Assembly: GCA_046349875.1 (NCBI GenBank)
Contig: JAXMBN010000061.1
Coordinates: 1 to 24,723, forward strand
Origin: JAXMBN01 sp046349875
GTDB taxonomy: Bacteria; Planctomycetota; Planctomycetia; Pirellulales; Pirellulaceae
Reading direction: 5' to 3'
DNA length: 24,723 bases
The number at the start of each line of letters is the position of its first letter. The stretch's first letter is position 1. Positions 16,225 through 24,609 of this stretch are shown here, piece by piece. A program made the translations under genes and the position numbers. Below the pieces are notes generated by a model, which did not search any database, was not told the DNA's origin, and worked only from the letters and a program-made list of their open reading frames with translations.

Positions 16225-18630
16225 ATGAGATTCTTCATGATGTTTGCACTCGTGGTTGGCACCATGACGTTTTGCGCGTCCAATTGGGCAGGCGATCCCG
16301 CGTTACCAGGCCATCATCCATTGACTCAGTCTCAAGCTGGAAGCGTATTGATCTCCGAAGGGAGATGCAACGCTTGCCATCGTGGGAGCAATCATTCCCT
16401 GCCCGAAAAGACAGCACCCAACTTGTCCCATGTTGGATCACGCCTATCGCACGAGTATCTGAAAAAGTACCTAGCGTCCCCATTGGAAACGCATCCAGGC
16501 ACCACGATGCCCGATTTACTCGCTTCCCTATCGGAATCGGAACGTCGAGCGATCGCGGAAGAACTCACGCATTTCTTGGTCGGGCAATCGACGCCGGTCC
16601 AAGACCCCGAGCCACTAGGACCGATCGATCGACAACAGGGAAAAACGCTATTTCACTCTATCGGATGCGTCAGTTGCCATGGCCCTATCGAACCACCAAC
16701 AGGTTCACCGCCTATCCTTCGCCCAAATCAACCCGTCGACGAAGAGGACGATGAAGATCCTGTCCGCGCGGCTAAAAAATTGATCCAACCCAACGTCGTT
16801 TCGCTCGAACACGTCAAAACAAAATACAGTATTCGATCTCTTCGGGATTTTCTATTTCAGCCATTGCAGGTCCGCAGTTCGGGTCGCATGCCCGATATGA
16901 AGCTGACACCATCGGAGTCTCTTCATATTGCGGCCTATCTCATTGGCGATACACCCCAAAATCCATCTACCTTCGTTCCAGATCCAGCTAAGGCTGCATT
17001 GGGCAAGAAGCACTTTCAGCAACTGAACTGCGCAGCCTGTCATCCTCTTTCAGGATTGACAGCCGCTCCCTTGCTGCAGTCCCTCAAGGAAGCCAATCTT
17101 CAACAAGGCTGCCTTGCGAATGAGAACTCATCGACAAACACCAAGCGAAGCCCACTCTTTCATTTCGATGATGCACAGCGCAAGGCCATCGTGGCGGCGA
17201 TTCGAGACGATTCCGCAAGCGACACCGAAAAGATTGCCATCGCCAAAAGCCTCACCGCTTTTCGATGCATCAACTGTCACGTTCGCGAGGACTACGGTGG
17301 CGTGCATGATCAACACCAACCGTATTTCCAAGGGAGCGAGCTCAATCTTGGCGAAGATGGTCGCATTCCACCTCCGCTGACATTGGTTGGGGCGAAACTG
17401 CAACCGAACTGGATGAAGAAGGTTCTTTTCGATGGCGAAAGTGTGCGTCACTACATGGCGACCCGTATGCCACAGTATGGCTCAAACAATTTGCAGCATC
17501 TTCCCGGACTCTTTCGTCAACAAGATCGACTGGAAGGCCCGGAGATGAAGATCCCCAATCCAGAAAGCCGAACGGAAGAAGAACGACAGCGCGAGAAGAC
17601 GATGCGAGCCGCTGGACGTGAGTTGCTCGGGGATAAAGGAGCCAATTGTGTTGCATGCCACCAGTTCAACGGTAAAGCCGCGAATGTCAACCAAGGGATT
17701 GATCTCTTAACGAGCTTCGAACGACTTCAACCTGAGTATTTCTATCGCTATTTACGCAATCCTGGTTCGTTCCGACCACGAACGGTCATGCCAACCGCTT
17801 GGCCCGATGGTAAAGCTACCTTCAAGAACATTTTGGAAGGAGATACCAACCGGCAGATCGAAGCCATCTGGTACTATCTCTCGCTCGGAACGTCTGCCGC
17901 CGATCCCCCTGGCGTCCGCCCGGTCAATACCAAGCTTGAAGTGACGGCTCTGGCAGCTCTCCATCGAGGACGAAGCCGTATCGCGGGCTTTCGTGGCATT
18001 GCTGTAGGTCTTCCGGAGCGAATCAGCTATGCCTTCAATGCGGAAACAGGAACCCTTTCCGCCATATGGCAAGGAGATTTTGTTCGGGTCAATTGGAGTG
18101 GCCAGGGATCTGGCGATTTCAATCCTGCTGCCGAACCCATCTTGCTCCCACAAGATGTATCGTTTGTTGCACTTGAAAATGAACGTGCCTCTTGGCCCTT
18201 GATGCCGGTAATGACCAAAGAGTCGCCAGTGAATCCCGATCCACTTTATCCCAAGAACGTTGGTTATCAGTTTCGGGGCTACTTCTTAGATGCATCTCAA
18301 GTTCCGACGTTTCAGTACCGTTGCGGCGATGTGCAAATCGAAGACCGATCCGTTGCGAGCCGCCATCATGGAATGCAAACGTTACAACGCGAATTTCGCT
18401 TTCATGCACCGACAGCGCAGACTTTGTGGTTCCGCGCCATGGCAGGTGAAATCCTTCAAGAATCCGATCGCGTTTATCGAAGTGGTCGCTTGCGTCTTAC
18501 AGTTCCTCGCGTGGAAGCCTTGCTACGTGAATCCGCTGACGATCCCAAGAAATCGGAACTGTTGCTGAAGCTGGCTATCCCTCAAGGTCCATCCTCTCTG
18601 GAGTTACTCTATGAACCGCTTTCCAAATAG
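16225..18630 (+). CDS. Secreted pentahaem c-type cytochrome protein
   Basis: The 801-residue exported protein (signal peptide MRFFMMFALVVGTMTFCASNWA) has five CxxCH haem-attachment sites: CNACH 48-52, CVSCH 148-152, CAACH 269-273, CINCH 348-352 and CVACH 475-479. Methionine segments suited to axial ligation follow several of them (TTMPD, GRMPD, TRMPQ, TVMPT). The last 250 residues have no haem motif and look beta-rich. Proteins of this layout pass electrons in the periplasm of planctomycetes, often from a linked dehydrogenase. The ATG at 16225 has GGAAG 8 bases upstream; in-frame starts further upstream would put an extension before the signal. Its stop overlaps the next gene by 20 bases. Five haems are seen directly; the redox partner is inferred from the neighbour. 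Confidence 0.9.
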   Translation: MRFFMMFALVVGTMTFCASNWAGDPALPGHHPLTQSQAGSVLISEGRCNACHRGSNHSLPEKTAPNLSHVGSRLSHEYLKKYLASPLETHPGTTMPDLLASLSESERRAIAEELTHFLVGQSTPVQDPEPLGPIDRQQGKTLFHSIGCVSCHGPIEPPTGSPPILRPNQPVDEEDDEDPVRAAKKLIQPNVVSLEHVKTKYSIRSLRDFLFQPLQVRSSGRMPDMKLTPSESLHIAAYLIGDTPQNPSTFVPDPAKAALGKKHFQQLNCAACHPLSGLTAAPLLQSLKEANLQQGCLANENSSTNTKRSPLFHFDDAQRKAIVAAIRDDSASDTEKIAIAKSLTAFRCINCHVREDYGGVHDQHQPYFQGSELNLGEDGRIPPPLTLVGAKLQPNWMKKVLFDGESVRHYMATRMPQYGSNNLQHLPGLFRQQDRLEGPEMKIPNPESRTEEERQREKTMRAAGRELLGDKGANCVACHQFNGKAANVNQGIDLLTSFERLQPEYFYRYLRNPGSFRPRTVMPTAWPDGKATFKNILEGDTNRQIEAIWYYLSLGTSAADPPGVRPVNTKLEVTALAALHRGRSRIAGFRGIAVGLPERISYAFNAETGTLSAIWQGDFVRVNWSGQGSGDFNPAAEPILLPQDVSFVALENERASWPLMPVMTKESPVNPDPLYPKNVGYQFRGYFLDASQVPTFQYRCGDVQIEDRSVASRHHGMQTLQREFRFHAPTAQTLWFRAMAGEILQESDRVYRSGRLRLTVPRVEALLRESADDPKKSELLLKLAIPQGPSSLELLYEPLSK

Positions 18631-20131
18631 AGTCGCTTGCTTCCTTTCTCTGCTGATCCTCCTGCTGCCGTCGACTCGGCTGTCCTTGGCATGGATTGCA
18701 TTGCCAGTTGAAGAAGTCGGTGAGCGCTGGGGAACAGAAGAGAAAGAACGCGAGTACTATCCGATCGTCAATATTCCGTTACCCAAGGACACGGTCATCG
18801 AGGCCGGGGCGTTTGAAGTCCTTCCCGATGGTCGAGTCGCCGTCGGCACACGACATGGTGAAATCTATCTGATACAAGGGGCCGACGCAGCCAAACCGAA
18901 TCCAACCTTTCATCGATTTGCATCGGGGTTGGATGAGATCTTCGGCCTGACATGGAAGGAGAACGCCTTTCTCGTCACGCAGAGTTGCGAGCTGACACGG
19001 GTCAGCGATTCCAATGGCGATGGCGTTGCTGATCGGTTTGAGACACTATCCGATGCCTGGGGATATGCAAACTATCACGAGTATGCATTCGGATCGAAGC
19101 CTGACGCTGAAGGGAATCAATTTATCGCGCTCGGTCTGTCTGCGTCCTATTATTCCCACGCATTGAATCGTGGCTTCATCATGAAGGTTGCACCCGACGG
19201 AAAGACGACTTCATTCGCAAGCGGCCTTCGCAGTCCTGGTGGTATTGGGCATGATGAACATGGAGCTCTTTTCTATATCGAAAGTCAGGGACCATGGAAT
19301 TGTTCGTGCAGCTTGAAGGCTGTGGCTCCGCAGAGCTTTCACGGACATCCGGCAAGTTTTCACTGGTATCCCTATTCTCCTGAATTGGGAACCGTTCCTC
19401 CCACTCCCAATTCGGGAACGCGCATTGTCACCGAGAAGAACCGCGTTCCGCAACTCACGCCCTACGCGATCATCTTTCCCTATATTCGCATGGGTCGCTC
19501 GATCACCGCATTTGATGTGAATCGAACGCATGGGAAATTCGGTCCCTTCGAAAATCAACTTTTCTTGGGCGACTACACGCAATCGATTATCATGCGAGCG
19601 ACCACCGAACAGATCAACGGCGTGTGGCAAGGTGCCTGCTATCCATTTCGCGAAGGACTTTCTACGGGCATATTGTCGGTTGCATTTACTCCCGGCGGCA
19701 ATCTTCTCAGTGGGGGCACCAATCGCGGATGGCCTGTTCGCGGCATCAAACCGTTTGCACTCGAGCGCGTTGAATGGAGCGGCAAGATGCCCTTCGAAAT
19801 CGATCGCATTACGATCGAGCCCGATGGTTTTAAGATAACCTTTACTAAACCAGTCGAGCCAACCACGGGGAATGCATCGAACTCCTACGCCATCTCTTGC
19901 TTTACACATCCCTATCACGCCGGCTATGGCGGACCGGAGATTGACCAGCACAAGGCATCGGTTCAATCCGTTCGCTTGGCTGATGATGGGCTTTCAGCGA
20001 AGCTCACTCTCGAAAAGCTTGAGCGAGGATTTGTGTATGAGTTCGATCTTCAGGCCCTTCGCTCGCGAGACCGAGAGCCTCTGCTTCACAAAAACGCGTA
20101 TTACACAGTCAATGAGATTCCGTCGCTCTAA
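18611..20131 (+). CDS. Secreted six-bladed propeller dehydrogenase-like protein (PVC-type / sorbosone-dehydrogenase-like)
   Basis: The 506-residue protein has a signal peptide (about residues 1-27) and NHL/PQQ-type propeller blades: FEVLPDGRVAVGTRHGEIYLI, a calcium-like loop DSNGDGVADRFE, MKVAPDGKTTSFASGLRSPGGIG, LFLGDYTQSII and LSVAFTPGGNLLSGGTNRGW. A C-terminal beta-domain follows. This matches the PVC-phylum dehydrogenase-like propellers (DUF7133-type), related to soluble quinoprotein sugar dehydrogenases. The ATG at 18611 has GGAG 7 bases upstream, inside the end of the cytochrome gene, and the 20-base overlap implies translational coupling. I infer that it oxidises a sugar or glycoside and hands electrons to the cytochrome. 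Whether it binds PQQ cannot be decided here. Confidence 0.87.
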   Translation: MNRFPNRVACFLSLLILLLPSTRLSLAWIALPVEEVGERWGTEEKEREYYPIVNIPLPKDTVIEAGAFEVLPDGRVAVGTRHGEIYLIQGADAAKPNPTFHRFASGLDEIFGLTWKENAFLVTQSCELTRVSDSNGDGVADRFETLSDAWGYANYHEYAFGSKPDAEGNQFIALGLSASYYSHALNRGFIMKVAPDGKTTSFASGLRSPGGIGHDEHGALFYIESQGPWNCSCSLKAVAPQSFHGHPASFHWYPYSPELGTVPPTPNSGTRIVTEKNRVPQLTPYAIIFPYIRMGRSITAFDVNRTHGKFGPFENQLFLGDYTQSIIMRATTEQINGVWQGACYPFREGLSTGILSVAFTPGGNLLSGGTNRGWPVRGIKPFALERVEWSGKMPFEIDRITIEPDGFKITFTKPVEPTTGNASNSYAISCFTHPYHAGYGGPEIDQHKASVQSVRLADDGLSAKLTLEKLERGFVYEFDLQALRSRDREPLLHKNAYYTVNEIPSL

Positions 20132-20135
20132 CGAT

Positions 20136-21497
20136 TTAAGAATCCGACTCGGGCCAAAAAGCGTCGACGATGCGATGATCATCAGCTGCAGGGACGGTTC
20201 GCAAGAGCAACTGCAAACGATCCCCTTCGAGCCTTGTGAGGATCGGGTGTGGCTGCTTGGCTAACAGACTTTGTAGGTCCTTCGCAGCGATCCCCTCACA
20301 TTCAATCTCCAAAATGGGTGTTGCAACCGTCACCCCACTCCAACATGCATGCCCGATTGGCCAGTTCCGTCCTTCGAGATGGACGTCCTTTACATACTTG
20401 GCGCTCTTGATTTGAGCCGCAATCCGCTGAGCTCGATGGGTAAGATTTTCAATGCTCGTAGCCATCAAGTCCAAGATAGGTGCAACGGGTTGGCCATTTG
20501 CCTGCATCCGATCACTCAACGTGGCATTGAGCGTTGCGATCTCCCAGGCTCGTGGTAAGAGCCCAGAAGCCTGTTGGAAATCGAATACTGACTGCATGGC
20601 TTTGTGGCTTCCCATGACGAGCCCATTGGGTGGGCCCGACAACCACCCATCGGCGGCCATCACAACCCATTCGGCTCCAGCCTGCAAGCGATCGCGAACC
20701 AAGGTTGCCTGCGGTGTTATGTTGGGGATGGGTTCTACGCTTCCCGTGAGCAGTATCTCACAAACCGGCACATGGTATCGCTTGGCGACCATCAACACGA
20801 GATCGCGATGTTGCTGGTTGCGAAGTAGCGGATCTGCTTTCTCGACGGTGAGCACTCCGCAACATCCTTTGCTGAGTGCATGATCTAGTTCATTCTCCGA
20901 ACATTCCGTGCTTGCACCGATTTCCATCACATCGGCTCCAGTCGACTCAAGGATCGATAGAAGCGGCAATGGTCCTTGGAGTGATGGTAGGGTAACGCAG
21001 TCCATGCGAGGCAAGACCCATGTACCTTGCGATGGTGGCTTTCGATATCGTGCGGCAGTTGTCAAACTTCGCAGCGCTTCCGGTAGCGATGCAAATACGG
21101 CAACCTCTTCCACTCCCCCTTTCGCGCGCAGATAGTTTTTGAAGGTTGGCTCCATTCGTCCTTCCGTGAATCCATCAAAGCACATAGCCAACGCTCGAAT
21201 AGACTCGGCCGACATGGGGCGCGTTGGAAATCGATCGGAAAAGAACTCGCCCGTCGCGTTGACGCACGGCCTCTGCCCTTCCCCATCCTCAAACATCTTC
21301 GAGGCAACAGTTTCGACCCACTTTTTGGCTTGCTGCATCATCTCTTGCAACTGGGTGGGAGACCAATTCTCTTTGAACCCAAGTTTTTGTGCGGCCTCTT
21401 TGAATCCCGACACCAGCGACGGCTGCGACACAACATCGAGAAGCTGCTTCACGGCATCGGGTGGAACCAGATCTTGAAGACGCGTGGGGAACTTCAT
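20136..21497 (-). CDS. SelA-like PLP-fold protein lacking the catalytic lysine
   Basis: The 453-residue protein is collinear with selenocysteine synthase (SelA). It has an N-terminal helical part, CVNATGEFFSDRFPTRPMS (cf. SelA VINATG..LHTNLGR.PLS), a central PLP-binding-type domain, and a C-terminal RLEGDRLQLLLRTVPAADD segment like SelA's end. At the Schiff-base position, where SelA has SGDKLLGGPQAG, this protein has AADGWLSGPPNG, so Gly284 (codon 20646-20648) replaces Lys. It should not form the internal aldimine and may be a regulatory or repurposed relative. The ATG at 21497 has GGAAAG upstream and gives a normal length. The gene converges on the propeller dehydrogenase with a 4-base gap. 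SelA-family membership is strong; loss of classical activity is inferred. Confidence 0.8.
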   Translation of the reverse strand: MKFPTRLQDLVPPDAVKQLLDVVSQPSLVSGFKEAAQKLGFKENWSPTQLQEMMQQAKKWVETVASKMFEDGEGQRPCVNATGEFFSDRFPTRPMSAESIRALAMCFDGFTEGRMEPTFKNYLRAKGGVEEVAVFASLPEALRSLTTAARYRKPPSQGTWVLPRMDCVTLPSLQGPLPLLSILESTGADVMEIGASTECSENELDHALSKGCCGVLTVEKADPLLRNQQHRDLVLMVAKRYHVPVCEILLTGSVEPIPNITPQATLVRDRLQAGAEWVVMAADGWLSGPPNGLVMGSHKAMQSVFDFQQASGLLPRAWEIATLNATLSDRMQANGQPVAPILDLMATSIENLTHRAQRIAAQIKSAKYVKDVHLEGRNWPIGHACWSGVTVATPILEIECEGIAAKDLQSLLAKQPHPILTRLEGDRLQLLLRTVPAADDHRIVDAFWPESDS

Positions 21498-21713
21498 GAC
21501 TATCTTTCCATGATTGAATTCGAACGCTGCACGGTGCAACATTCTTGGAGTCAGTAGTTAGATTGCAGGGATTCATGCATGGTGCCGAATCGCAGGCATC
21601 TGGCCAATCTTATACCAGAACGACTTCCCGCCCAAGCACGCATCACGACGGAAGCTCGCCGCAAGACTTCGATCGCGATCCCTTTTCCAAGGCTCACCAG
21701 CAATCCACCCTCT
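21498..21713. other. 216-base gap between mutM and the SelA-like gene
   Basis: No gene is evident. On the minus strand TTGGGC (21635-21630) and TATAAG (21614-21609) are 15 bases apart and could be a weak promoter for the SelA-like gene, about 110 bases before its ATG. A 48-codon frame starting with GTG runs through here but has no recognisable features. Confidence 0.3.
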
Positions 21714-22550
21714 TCATCGAGGCTGGCAAACTTCGCAGAAAAAAGTACTTCGTTGCCCTTGAACGATCCGCTGGACAATCCCTCGACAACAGGCCGAGCA
21801 GGTCTGGTTCTCTTTGTCGTACACTCGATGCTGGTTCTGGTAGCTCCCTGGCTCGCTCAGAGACGTTAGATAGGTCGAATCGCTTAAGGTACTTCCTTCC
21901 GCTTGAATGGCAGCCAACAAAATCGTCAACATCGATCGATGGATGCGACGCCACTCTTGATCGTTCAATTCGGTGCACAATTTGCAAGGATGTACATGAG
22001 CGCGATGAAGTAGCTCCGAGGCGTATAGATTCCCTACACCAGCGAGCAACTTTTGATCCAAGAGTGCCGGCTTGATTTCGCGGCGATGATGTTCAAACCG
22101 TTGTTTGAATGTTTTCCAATCCACTTCAATCGCATCGGGACCCAACATTTCACCGCCAAGATGCTCTTCGACTTCGGCGGGACTCCAGTAGTGAATCGTT
22201 CCCAATCCTCGCGAATCCCAATAAGTGATTTCTGGGATTCTCTCACCATCGAACGACAGCACCATCCGCACGTGGTGTGGCGTTGGCGGTGTTCCAACGA
22301 GCAACAACCCAGTCATCTTGGGCTGGAACACCAAGCTATGATCGTCATCGAGATCCAATAATACCCGCTTGCCCAGTCGACGAACGTCCAAAACCTTTCG
22401 GCCAATGAGCTTCTTGCGAAGCGTTGTCCACGAAGGGGTCATTTGCAAAGGTCGATAGCGACTCGCTGGTTTCTCAACGCCGAGTATCGTCGTGCCGATG
22501 CAACCGAGTACGCCTCGCCGCATCGTTTCAACCTCTGGTAATTCCGGCAT
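21714..22550 (-). CDS. mutM: Formamidopyrimidine-DNA glycosylase (Fpg/MutM)
   Basis: The 278-residue protein begins MPELPEVET, with the N-terminal proline (Pro2 after Met removal) as the Schiff-base nucleophile and Glu3. It has the beta-sandwich lysine (K61 in RRLGKRVLLDL, equivalent to E. coli K57), the helix-two-turn-helix segment ALLDQKLLAGVGNLYASE, and a C-terminal zinc finger (C251, C254, C272, C275). It excises 8-oxoguanine and other oxidised purines and nicks the strand. The ATG at 22550 is fixed because Pro must follow Met; an in-frame extension to 22646 is not part of the family. It lies 50 bases downstream of a response regulator on the same strand, so the two may be co-transcribed. 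Confidence 0.97.
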   Translation of the reverse strand: MPELPEVETMRRGVLGCIGTTILGVEKPASRYRPLQMTPSWTTLRKKLIGRKVLDVRRLGKRVLLDLDDDHSLVFQPKMTGLLLVGTPPTPHHVRMVLSFDGERIPEITYWDSRGLGTIHYWSPAEVEEHLGGEMLGPDAIEVDWKTFKQRFEHHRREIKPALLDQKLLAGVGNLYASELLHRAHVHPCKLCTELNDQEWRRIHRSMLTILLAAIQAEGSTLSDSTYLTSLSEPGSYQNQHRVYDKENQTCSACCRGIVQRIVQGQRSTFFCEVCQPR

Positions 22551-22600
22551 CGCGATCCTAACTGAGCCCAGAGCGTTAAGGGACAACGAAACAAGGGAAG

Positions 22601-23011
22601 CTATAGATGGAGTTCCCAACCGTAACGACTGCGAAGAATATCGCATATCGTTGAAACGATCGCTTTGCCAGAAAAGGGTTTCGCAATCACCTGAGCTGCT
22701 TCCAATTCGCGAGCTTGCACCACGATGGATTCATCAAGCTTCGCCGACATCAAGATGCTTGGAATGATCAAAGACAACTTGCGAAGGGTGGCCAGCGTTT
22801 CAATACCCGTCAAACGCGGCATGTGCATGTCGATCATCAAGAGATGCACGGGATTCTTCTGGACGATCTCGACCGCTTCTTGTCCATCCTCGGCCAAGAT
22901 GGTCTCAAAACCACGGCGAGCAAGAAGTTCACCTAGCGTTTCGCGAAAATCGCGATCATCGTCCGTAATGAGTAGTCGTGCTGGATGGCTTACCATCGGA
23001 GTCGTATCCAT
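22601..23011 (-). CDS. Single-domain (CheY-like) response regulator
   Basis: The 136-residue protein is a complete receiver domain with nothing after it. The acidic pocket is DDD (17-19), the phosphoacceptor is D61 (LLMIDMHMP), the Ser switch is S89 (ILMSAK) and the conserved lysine is K111 (IAKPF). Signalling would depend on an unlinked histidine kinase and a protein partner. The ATG at 23011 is one choice; an ATG at 22996 is also possible, and neither has a strong ribosome site. It lies just upstream of mutM and is divergent from bioF. Confidence 0.9.
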   Translation of the reverse strand: MDTTPMVSHPARLLITDDDRDFRETLGELLARRGFETILAEDGQEAVEIVQKNPVHLLMIDMHMPRLTGIETLATLRKLSLIIPSILMSAKLDESIVVQARELEAAQVIAKPFSGKAIVSTICDILRSRYGWELHL

Positions 23012-23273
23012 ATACGCTGAACACAACGAAGACTTGTGGATCCTTTCGACGCCTTCAATCGATGCTGCCCAAGACCGCTTATACAGCCTCGAGCCAATTG
23101 AAGAAATGGCAGCCTTGCAATCCTCAACCGGAAGGAGCAAACGACGTGCCTACCTTTGTCTATTATCGCTTTCCCGATTTTCGAGAGCAAACCCGAAAGG
23201 TGGGAAACTCGATAAGATACGTACGATTATAAGCAATTCTCCCAATATCCTGGTTGCACCATCCAAAATTTCC
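23012..23273. promoter_or_regulatory. Divergent spacer between the response regulator and bioF, with a nested inverted repeat
   Basis: The 262-base spacer contains an inverted repeat at 23170-23207: outer arms TTTCCC (23170-23175) and GGGAAA (23202-23207), inner arms TTTCG (23179-23183) and CGAAA (23094 offset corrected: 23194-23198), with a 10-base loop. A TATAAG hexamer is at 23228-23233. Both could serve bioF transcription. I see no biotin-operator (BirA) sequence that I can recognise. Confidence 0.4.
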
Positions 23274-24457
23274 ATGGCCGATTCCTGCTCGCCCCATTCT
23301 TCCTCTTGGCTTCAGCACCTCGACCAACAGGCTCAGATCCGTCAGCTTCGAGGACTTCACCGACTGCCTCGTGAGGTACGCCATCTTTCGCCAACGCGGA
23401 TCGGTGGGATGAAGCCGGTCCTTGATTCATTTTGCCTCAAACGACTACCTGGGACTTTCGTGGAATCCCACCGCCACGGGACAGGGAAGTAACTCTGAGC
23501 CACCAGTACATCCAGGCAGCGGGGCCAGCCCCTTGATCAGTGGGCGAGGCCCAGTCATGAGTTCGCTGGAATCGGAATTGGCAGACTTCAAGAAAAGCGA
23601 GGCATGTGCGGTTTTCAGCAGTGGATATGCGGCCAATCTGGGGACCGTTTCGGGGCTCGTGAGCGCGAGATCTCGTCTTTTCCGATTCCCTCCGTCATGC
23701 CAGCTTGATCGATGGCTGCCGACTTTCTCGCGCCACGGTGTCGGTTTATGCGCATAACGACGTCGAAGATTTGCGCGAGCGTGTTCGATCCCAGCGACAT
23801 CAAGGTCGCTTCGCCTTTCTTGTAACCGACACCGTATTCAGCATGGATGGCGATCTCGCACCCCTGCGAGAACTTTGCCAATTGGCCATGGAATATGACC
23901 TCGTGCCGCTGGTCGATGAAGCCCATGCCCTCGGCATCTATGGTGATGATGGTTCAGGACTCGTCGAAGAATGGAGGCTCGAAGCCCACATTCCGGTTCG
24001 AGTCGGAACAATGAGTAAAGCATTGGGATGCCAAGGTGGATTTGTCGTTGGTTCGAATACCGTCATCAGTCATCTACACAATCACGCTCGAAGCTGGATT
24101 TATTCAACAGCCCTTTCGCCATACGTGGCTCAAGCATGCCGCACCAACCTTGCCCGACTTCGATCGATGGAGACTGAACGACAAACTCTCCGTCAACGAT
24201 CCGTCTGGCTTCGCACTCAGTTGCAATCTTTGGGGCTCGATGTGCCACACGGAGATAGCCCTATACTGCCGATCCGCGTTCACACGGCCGAGCGTGCTTT
24301 GGCTTGTTCTGCAAAGTTGCGTGAAACGGGGGTTTACGTGGCTGCCATTCGCCCACCGACTGTCCCCGAAGGAGGCTCGATGCTGAGAATCAGCATCACA
24401 ACGCAACACCAAGACTCGGACTATGAACAACTCCTTCAAGCTTGCTCCACCCTGTAA
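23274..24457 (+). CDS. bioF: 8-amino-7-oxononanoate synthase (BioF-like alpha-oxoamine synthase), two frameshifts
   Basis: Three frames give one PLP enzyme of about 394 residues, normal for BioF. The N-terminus runs from the ATG at 23274, then FASNDYLGLS, SLIDGCRLSRA, DEAHALGIYGDDG, the PLP-lysine block GTMSKALGCQGGF, and the C-terminal VPEGGSMLRIS. BioF condenses pimeloyl-ACP (or -CoA) with alanine in biotin synthesis; glycine C-acetyltransferase is a close relative, so the call is by motif plus length. The frame changes near 23418-23425 and again near 23660-23670, where GLVSARSRLF should continue as DLVFSDSLRHASLIDG. No motif is lost, so indel errors are likely. It is divergent from the response regulator. 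Confidence 0.85.
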
Positions 24458-24609
24458 TCTCTCAAGTTTCTGATACAATCACGGATTCTAATTCGACATC
24501 TTGGTGAGCCTCATCTCGAACGCTTGGATGCCGAACAAATGAATCTTCACAACGTTTGAATGTCTCGTTGTACCGAAATCCTTGAACACCCATCCAGTAG
24601 GACCATTCC

